The notes below the pieces were generated by a model. The model ran no database searches, was not told the DNA's origin, and saw only the letters and a program-made list of their open reading frames with translations. A stretch of 64,000 nt of DNA from Vulcanimicrobiota bacterium (GTDB lineage: Bacteria > Vulcanimicrobiota > Vulcanimicrobiia > Vulcanimicrobiales > Vulcanimicrobiaceae): the NCBI GenBank assembly GCA_013036105.1, contig JAAXCX010000001.1, forward strand, positions 124,001-188,000, read 5' to 3'. Made by a program: the position numbers and the translations under genes. Of the stretch, positions 59,887 through 64,000 are shown one piece after another. Numbering within the stretch: position 1 is the first letter of the stretch; each line of letters begins with the position of its first letter.

Positions 59887-60898
59887 TCCTGCGCGGTGAA
59901 CCGGCCTCCAAAGTTTTGGCCAGCCCGCGCGGGGCGTCGCTTTCAACGTAGCGCGCCCGGCCGACGTGGAGCGCAACCATTTGCGCGGCGACCAGCCAAG
60001 CCAGCGTATTAAAGGCACTTCCCACAACGGGACCGAGCAGCGGAATGTCACCGATGTGGCCGCCGATGACGTAGCGTAGGCTCTCCGCCTGGGCAGCTTC
60101 CAGCATCGGGCCGTTGACGATGTTACGCGCGACGTCGTCCACGATTCCGATGATCGCGCAGGTGGCGTCGAGCATCGCCGCGCTTCCGTGGCGGAACTCG
60201 CCGGCCGAAAATCCCTCGGCGTGAATGTAGCTGGCCTCTTTGAGTTTGAGCGCGAACTCGTGCGCAACCGGAATCCCGTAGCCCGCCGCCACGATGACGA
60301 CGCTGCGCCGCCGCGCGATGCGTTGCGCCGCTTCGTGCACGGCCTCCACGCCTGGCCCGTCGAGCCAGCTGCGCACGTCCTCGGCGGTTTCGGTCAAACT
60401 GCCGGCGCTGCGCGAGTGCGTGCCCGCCATCAATCCGGCGGCCCAGAGTAGGATCGCGGCCGTCGCGCTGACGCTCTTGCTGGCCGGAACGGCAAGCTCC
60501 GGACCGGCGGCGAGATCGATGGTGAGATTGGCGCGATGCCCGAGCTCCGAATCCGGCGTATTGGTGATTGCGATCAGATCCTTGGGCTGCAGCACATCGA
60601 GCGCTTCGAGCAGGTCTCCCGACCTGCCACTTTGCGAACAGGCGATGATCGCCGCATTTCTGTACGCGACGTTGTCCAGCGGCGCTTCGGTTGCGGCCAG
60701 CGCGTGCGCGCGTATGCCGCGCCGGCGCAGCGCGAGCGCGCCAAGCTGCGCCATGAAGAGCGAACTGCCGCTGCCCAGCAGCACGACGTCGCGTTCGCGA
60801 ATGGCGTGAGCGAGCGTTTCGGCCTTATTCGACGCCGCAAGCGCGCGCCACACATCGGGCTGTTCGCGGATCTCGCTTTCGAAATTGGCGCCGAGCAT
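59882..60898 (-). CDS. SIS-domain protein (GlmS isomerase-domain/AgaS-like)
   Basis: The 338-residue protein has two SIS domains: VVLLGSGSSLFMAQLGALAL with ACSQSGRSGDLLEAL in the first, and VVIVAAGYGIPVAHEFALKLKEA with SAGEFRHGS in the second. These match the isomerase half of glucosamine-6-phosphate synthase and AgaS/NagB-II deaminases. With no glutaminase domain it is more likely a deaminase or sugar-phosphate isomerase acting on amino sugars. Three bases separate it from dacB, suggesting a role in recycling wall amino sugars. Confidence 0.85.
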   Translation of the reverse strand: MLGANFESEIREQPDVWRALAASNKAETLAHAIRERDVVLLGSGSSLFMAQLGALALRRRGIRAHALAATEAPLDNVAYRNAAIIACSQSGRSGDLLEALDVLQPKDLIAITNTPDSELGHRANLTIDLAAGPELAVPASKSVSATAAILLWAAGLMAGTHSRSAGSLTETAEDVRSWLDGPGVEAVHEAAQRIARRRSVVIVAAGYGIPVAHEFALKLKEASYIHAEGFSAGEFRHGSAAMLDATCAIIGIVDDVARNIVNGPMLEAAQAESLRYVIGGHIGDIPLLGPVVGSAFNTLAWLVAAQMVALHVGRARYVESDAPRGLAKTLEAGSPRRS

Positions 60899-60901
60899 AA
60901 G

Positions 60902-62413
60902 CTATTGCGACGCGAGCGCGGCGAGAACGGCGCCGCGCAGCGTTGCGAGGTCGGCTGCGCCGTGCGGCTGATCTTCGCCCATCCACTGGTTAATCATGAA
61001 AGAAAATGTGACCGGGCCGTGCGTCTTGGTTTTTATGTAGCCGGAAATCGTGCGCACGTGGCTGATGCTGCCGGTCTTCGCAAAGACGTTGTTTTCGGCG
61101 GCGGTTCCTTTATATGAGCTCTTGAGCGAACCGCGCACACCCGCTACGGGCAAAGCGTTGAGAACCACGTCGCGGTTCGGCGAGTTCCAATCGTTTTGCA
61201 GGATCAGCAGAAGGTCGCGCGGCGTGATGCGGTCGTATTGCGAGAGTCCCGAACCGTCGGAGATCGTGACCGTGGCGGGATCGACGCCGGCCGACTTCAA
61301 GTACTGATTCTCGAGCGCGATTCCGTTTTCGGCGGTGCCCGGCGCGCCTTTCAGGCGGTAGCCGAGCTCTTTCAAAAACATTTCGCCCATCAAATTGTCG
61401 CTGGGATACCAGAAGTCGGCGAGCAGTTGCGGCATCGCTTCGGAATGCTTGCTCCATAAGATCGTTGCGTAGGCGGGGGTTCTGCCGCTTCCCGGACCCA
61501 GGGCCTGCGTAATGCTGACGCCGTGCGCTTGGAGAGCCTTGAAAAAGACGTCGCCGGCGTAGGCTTCGGGATCCGGGACCGCGGGCCGCACGTCACCGGA
61601 TTCCTTGGCTCCCAGCGGATAGCTCCCGGTGATCTCGATGACGGTGGGAAGATTCCAAGGCCGCACGATCTCCGATGTATCCTTCGATTTGGGAGCGCCC
61701 GTAACGAGGAGATTTTCGACCGCGAACGCGCTGCTCTTCGGCTCGACACGGAGGACGGCGGGAGAGCCCGCTGCCGCGCCGGGTGAAAAATAGACGTGAA
61801 CGATTCCATCCTCCAGCTCGAGCGCACTCACGACCGGCGCATAGTAAAAAGGAAGATCGTCCCACGACCAGCCGTAGCCGTAGCGGACCGAGTCGTAGCG
61901 CGAGGGATCGGTGATAACGCCGCGCGAGACGGCGGTTACGCCTTGCGCGGCCACGGCCGCGGCCGCGTCGTCGAGATCCTTTGCCGTCAATAACGCATCG
62001 CCGCCGCCGCGCAAATAGATATTTCCCGGGACCGTTCCGTTGACCGGCGGACCGTCGGAAGCGACCGTCGTCTCGTAGGAAAAGCCGGTGCCCAGGATCT
62101 TTAGCGCGGCGGAACCCACCAGCAGTTTAAAGTTCGAAGCCGGCATGAATTCCTGGTCGGCGTTTTGCGAGTAGATCGGTGTCCTGCGCACCGTATCGAT
62201 TGCGACCAGCCCGACCTGCGCGCCGCGCAGCGTGGGCGCGGCCAGCAGTTTTTCGATCGTGCGATGCAGCGCCGCAATCTGCGCCGCTTTCCAAGGCGCG
62301 CCGCCGGGCGCGGGCTTCGCCAGCGTCGCGACGGACGACATATCGGCCGCGCGCACGGGCATTGCACCGATGACGAGAACAAGGACCAACGTTGCCATCA
62401 CTTTATTCATCAC
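60902..62413 (-). CDS. dacB: D-alanyl-D-alanine carboxypeptidase/endopeptidase (PBP4, S13 family)
   Basis: The 503-residue periplasmic protein has a signal peptide (LVLVLVIGAMPVRA) and the three penicillin-binding motifs: S-x-x-K in PASNFKLL, S-x-N in YPSDNLMGE and K-T-G in VFAKTGSISHV. A large insert between the first two motifs is typical of PBP4. It trims or cuts cross-links in peptidoglycan. It overlaps lysA by 11 bp, so wall-precursor synthesis and remodelling are encoded together. Confidence 0.93.
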   Translation of the reverse strand: MMNKVMATLVLVLVIGAMPVRAADMSSVATLAKPAPGGAPWKAAQIAALHRTIEKLLAAPTLRGAQVGLVAIDTVRRTPIYSQNADQEFMPASNFKLLVGSAALKILGTGFSYETTVASDGPPVNGTVPGNIYLRGGGDALLTAKDLDDAAAAVAAQGVTAVSRGVITDPSRYDSVRYGYGWSWDDLPFYYAPVVSALELEDGIVHVYFSPGAAAGSPAVLRVEPKSSAFAVENLLVTGAPKSKDTSEIVRPWNLPTVIEITGSYPLGAKESGDVRPAVPDPEAYAGDVFFKALQAHGVSITQALGPGSGRTPAYATILWSKHSEAMPQLLADFWYPSDNLMGEMFLKELGYRLKGAPGTAENGIALENQYLKSAGVDPATVTISDGSGLSQYDRITPRDLLLILQNDWNSPNRDVVLNALPVAGVRGSLKSSYKGTAAENNVFAKTGSISHVRTISGYIKTKTHGPVTFSFMINQWMGEDQPHGAADLATLRGAVLAALASQ

Positions 62414-63704
62414 AGTCGCTCCGCAAGATGTCGTCGATGCTTTCGCGCTTCGCGATGAGCGTGTGTGTTCCGCCGCGCACGGCGACGACCGCCGGGCGCG
62501 GGAAGCGATTGTAATTTCCCGCCATGCTGTACGTATATGCCCCGGTCGTGCACATCGCGATCAGATCGCCCTCGGCCAGGTTCGCCGGCAAGCGTGCGGT
62601 GCCGAGCTCGTCGTTTTCACAGGAACGGCCGCACAGAACGGTTTCCTGCGGCGGCCCGCTTTCACGAGCGGCGTACGTATGATGGTACGCACCATAAAGC
62701 GCGGGGCGTGGATTCTCATAGATGCCGCCGTCGACGATGACGAACGGCTTGCCCGATTCGCGTTTGGCCGACATGACGCGATAGATCGTCGTGCCGGCCT
62801 GCGCGATGAGGGCGCGGCCGGGCTCGACGCCGATCTGGGGAAGCGGAATGTTCCAGCGCTTGGCGTCTTTTCGCGCAGCGTTTGCGATCTCGGCGAGCGT
62901 CTTGTCGGCATCGAACGTGTCGGGCTCGTCGGGATGCATCGAAACGCCGAAACCGCCGCCCACGACGATGCGTTCGGTCACAAAGCCGGCGGCCGCGGCA
63001 AAAGCAGCTCGCTCCATGAGCGCATGCGTGTTTTCGGCGAACGCTTGCGTGTCGTAGATTTGCGAGCCGATGTGCGAGTGCAGGCCCTCAAAGTGTAAGC
63101 CCGGCGATTTCTTGAGCGTCTCCAGGGCGGCCGGCAGAGCGGCCGCATCGAAGCCGAACTTCGTGCGCGCGCCACCCGTGCGCACGAATTCGTGCGTGTG
63201 CGCTTCGATCCCGGAGTTGATGCGCAGCAGCACGGGGATCTTCGCGCCGCCGGAACGGCTTGCCAGGCGCCGCAGCTCTTCGAGGTTATCGACGATCACG
63301 CGCGCGACGCGCCCTTCGGCGGCTGCGTCAAGTTCCTCGGCGGTTTTTCCGCAGCCGTGAAAAGCGATCCGGTCCGGCGGAAACGCAGCGCGTTCCGCCG
63401 TGGCGAGTTCTCCGAGCGAACAGACGTCCAGGTGCAGAGGCGTATGTTTTAAGTGACGGGCGAGCGCGACGAGCAGCAGCGCTTTGCCGGCATAGGCAAT
63501 GTCGATCGCGTGCGGAGCGCACGCCTGCAAGAAATGTGCGATCGCCGCATCGAAGACGTCGTAATCGATGACAAGTGCCGGCGTGCCGTACGCCGTGGCA
63601 AGTTCTTCCGCGGAAACGCCGCCGGCGAACAGCTCGCCGTCGCGCCGCTCATGTCCCGGAGCAAGGCCGCCGCGCCAGCGGACGGGCGCAGAGTTGCCGA
63701 TCAT
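62403..63704 (-). CDS. lysA: diaminopimelate decarboxylase
   Basis: The 433-residue fold-type III PLP enzyme has the cofactor Lys in IAYAGKALLL, HSHIGSQI-type LHSHIGSQIYD, GGGFGVSM, EPGRALIAQAG and the second-subunit motif CGRSCENDELG. It converts meso-diaminopimelate to lysine at the end of the pathway. Although it lies by wall genes, no other dap gene is here. ATG 63704; the product is slightly longer at the N-terminus than usual. It is divergent from the partial amidase-like gene. Confidence 0.94.
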   Translation of the reverse strand: MIGNSAPVRWRGGLAPGHERRDGELFAGGVSAEELATAYGTPALVIDYDVFDAAIAHFLQACAPHAIDIAYAGKALLLVALARHLKHTPLHLDVCSLGELATAERAAFPPDRIAFHGCGKTAEELDAAAEGRVARVIVDNLEELRRLASRSGGAKIPVLLRINSGIEAHTHEFVRTGGARTKFGFDAAALPAALETLKKSPGLHFEGLHSHIGSQIYDTQAFAENTHALMERAAFAAAAGFVTERIVVGGGFGVSMHPDEPDTFDADKTLAEIANAARKDAKRWNIPLPQIGVEPGRALIAQAGTTIYRVMSAKRESGKPFVIVDGGIYENPRPALYGAYHHTYAARESGPPQETVLCGRSCENDELGTARLPANLAEGDLIAMCTTGAYTYSMAGNYNRFPRPAVVAVRGGTHTLIAKRESIDDILRSDCDE

Positions 63705-63763
63705 TGCAACTCTTGGTTTAGCGAAGAACGCATTTTGTCATCCTGTAGTGCACCGGCGCGCGC

Positions 63764-64000
63764 GTGTCGAACGACGACGTCGTGGAGTATCCGTCCTGGA
63801 AGCTGACGCAGTGGGCGCCCGATTTGCCCGATGGCCGCATCGACAACATTTACATCCATTGGTCCGCGCACGACTACCGGTCGGTTTTTCCGGCCTACCA
63901 TTTTTGCGTGGCGCTGGACGATGACGGCGAGATCATCGTCGTCAACACCCACGACGTTCGCGAAAACATGCGCAGTGTGTACGATGCACCCGCGGAGCCA
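63764..64000 (+). CDS. N-terminal part of an amidase-like protein (cut by the window edge)
   Basis: Seventy-nine codons from GTG 63764 to the right edge. RIDNIYIHWSAHDYRSVFPAYHFCV resembles the first strand and zinc-binding His of N-acetylmuramoyl-L-alanine amidases (amidase_2 fold), in which HW and YHF are typical. The rest is missing, so this is tentative. No clear Shine-Dalgarno sequence. It would fit the wall-related neighbours. Confidence 0.55.
   Translation, partial: MSNDDVVEYPSWKLTQWAPDLPDGRIDNIYIHWSAHDYRSVFPAYHFCVALDDDGEIIVVNTHDVRENMRSVYDAPAEP

Noticed and set aside
1-64000. CRISPR array, rRNA gene or intact transposase
   Set aside because: No regularly spaced repeats with unique spacers, no rRNA sequence and no transposase or integrase motif were found.

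Overview
This is a high-GC, densely packed chromosomal window from a diderm bacterium. It carries a TonB-dependent receptor, a TonB-like protein, an RND pump, lipoproteins, a PBP4-type carboxypeptidase and a multihaem cytochrome. Four things together suggest a little-cultured lineage such as Candidatus Eremiobacterota/Vulcanimicrobiota (WPS-2): a lonC-type protease gene between rplI and dnaB, a KorAB ferredoxin oxidoreductase, an Oar-like receptor, and many exported proteins without recognised families. That placement is inference; no 16S rRNA gene is present.

Layout. 1-7.4 kb: exported hydrolases (metzincin-like protease, clostripain-like C11 peptidase, GH18-like lipoprotein), a DUF4097 lipoprotein and a TonB-like protein. 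7.4-14.8 kb: apt, a small secreted protein, the (p)ppGpp synthetase/hydrolase, a TauE/SafE permease and a large RND transporter. 14.8-15.75 kb: rpsF-ssb. 15.75-43.0 kb: about 27 kb of accessory genes. These include an erythromycin-esterase homologue, a TetR/esterase/nitroreductase locus, a BlaI-M56-HExxH operon, DJ-1/PfpI proteins, a class A beta-lactamase operon, a BNR propeller with a MoaD-like protein, HiPIP, rhodanese-MBL, a DHA2 MFS pump and a six-haem cytochrome. 43.0-47.5 kb: infA-rpsR-rplI-lonC-dnaB, the rest of the replication/ribosome cluster that usually directly follows rpsF-ssb. 47.5-52.4 kb: korAB, gamma carbonic anhydrase and small proteins. 52.3-54.3 kb: an HNH endonuclease, tRNA-Thr(CGT), and an adenine methylase overlapping a PD-(D/E)XK-like nuclease (probable restriction-modification pair). 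54.3-64 kb: msrAB, a TIM-barrel-like exported protein, an Oar-like TonB receptor, the lysA-dacB-SIS operon and the start of an amidase-like gene.

The most unusual stretch is 15.75-20.25 kb. Clusters of an intergenic repeat (core GAGATACTGTGAAAT, six copies, with nested palindromes) separate gene blocks, and one block is a chimeric pseudogene that joins a 50-bp piece of an erythromycin-esterase gene to a 5'-truncated DJ-1/PfpI gene. Beside it lies a tightly overlapped BlaI / M56 peptidase / HExxH protein operon with paired direct-repeat operators. The M56 protein ends in a domain that resembles a free secreted protein encoded at 8 kb, and this is the best candidate here for an undescribed signalling system. 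No gene-free stretch exceeds 300 bases, and no CRISPR array, rRNA or intact insertion sequence was seen.
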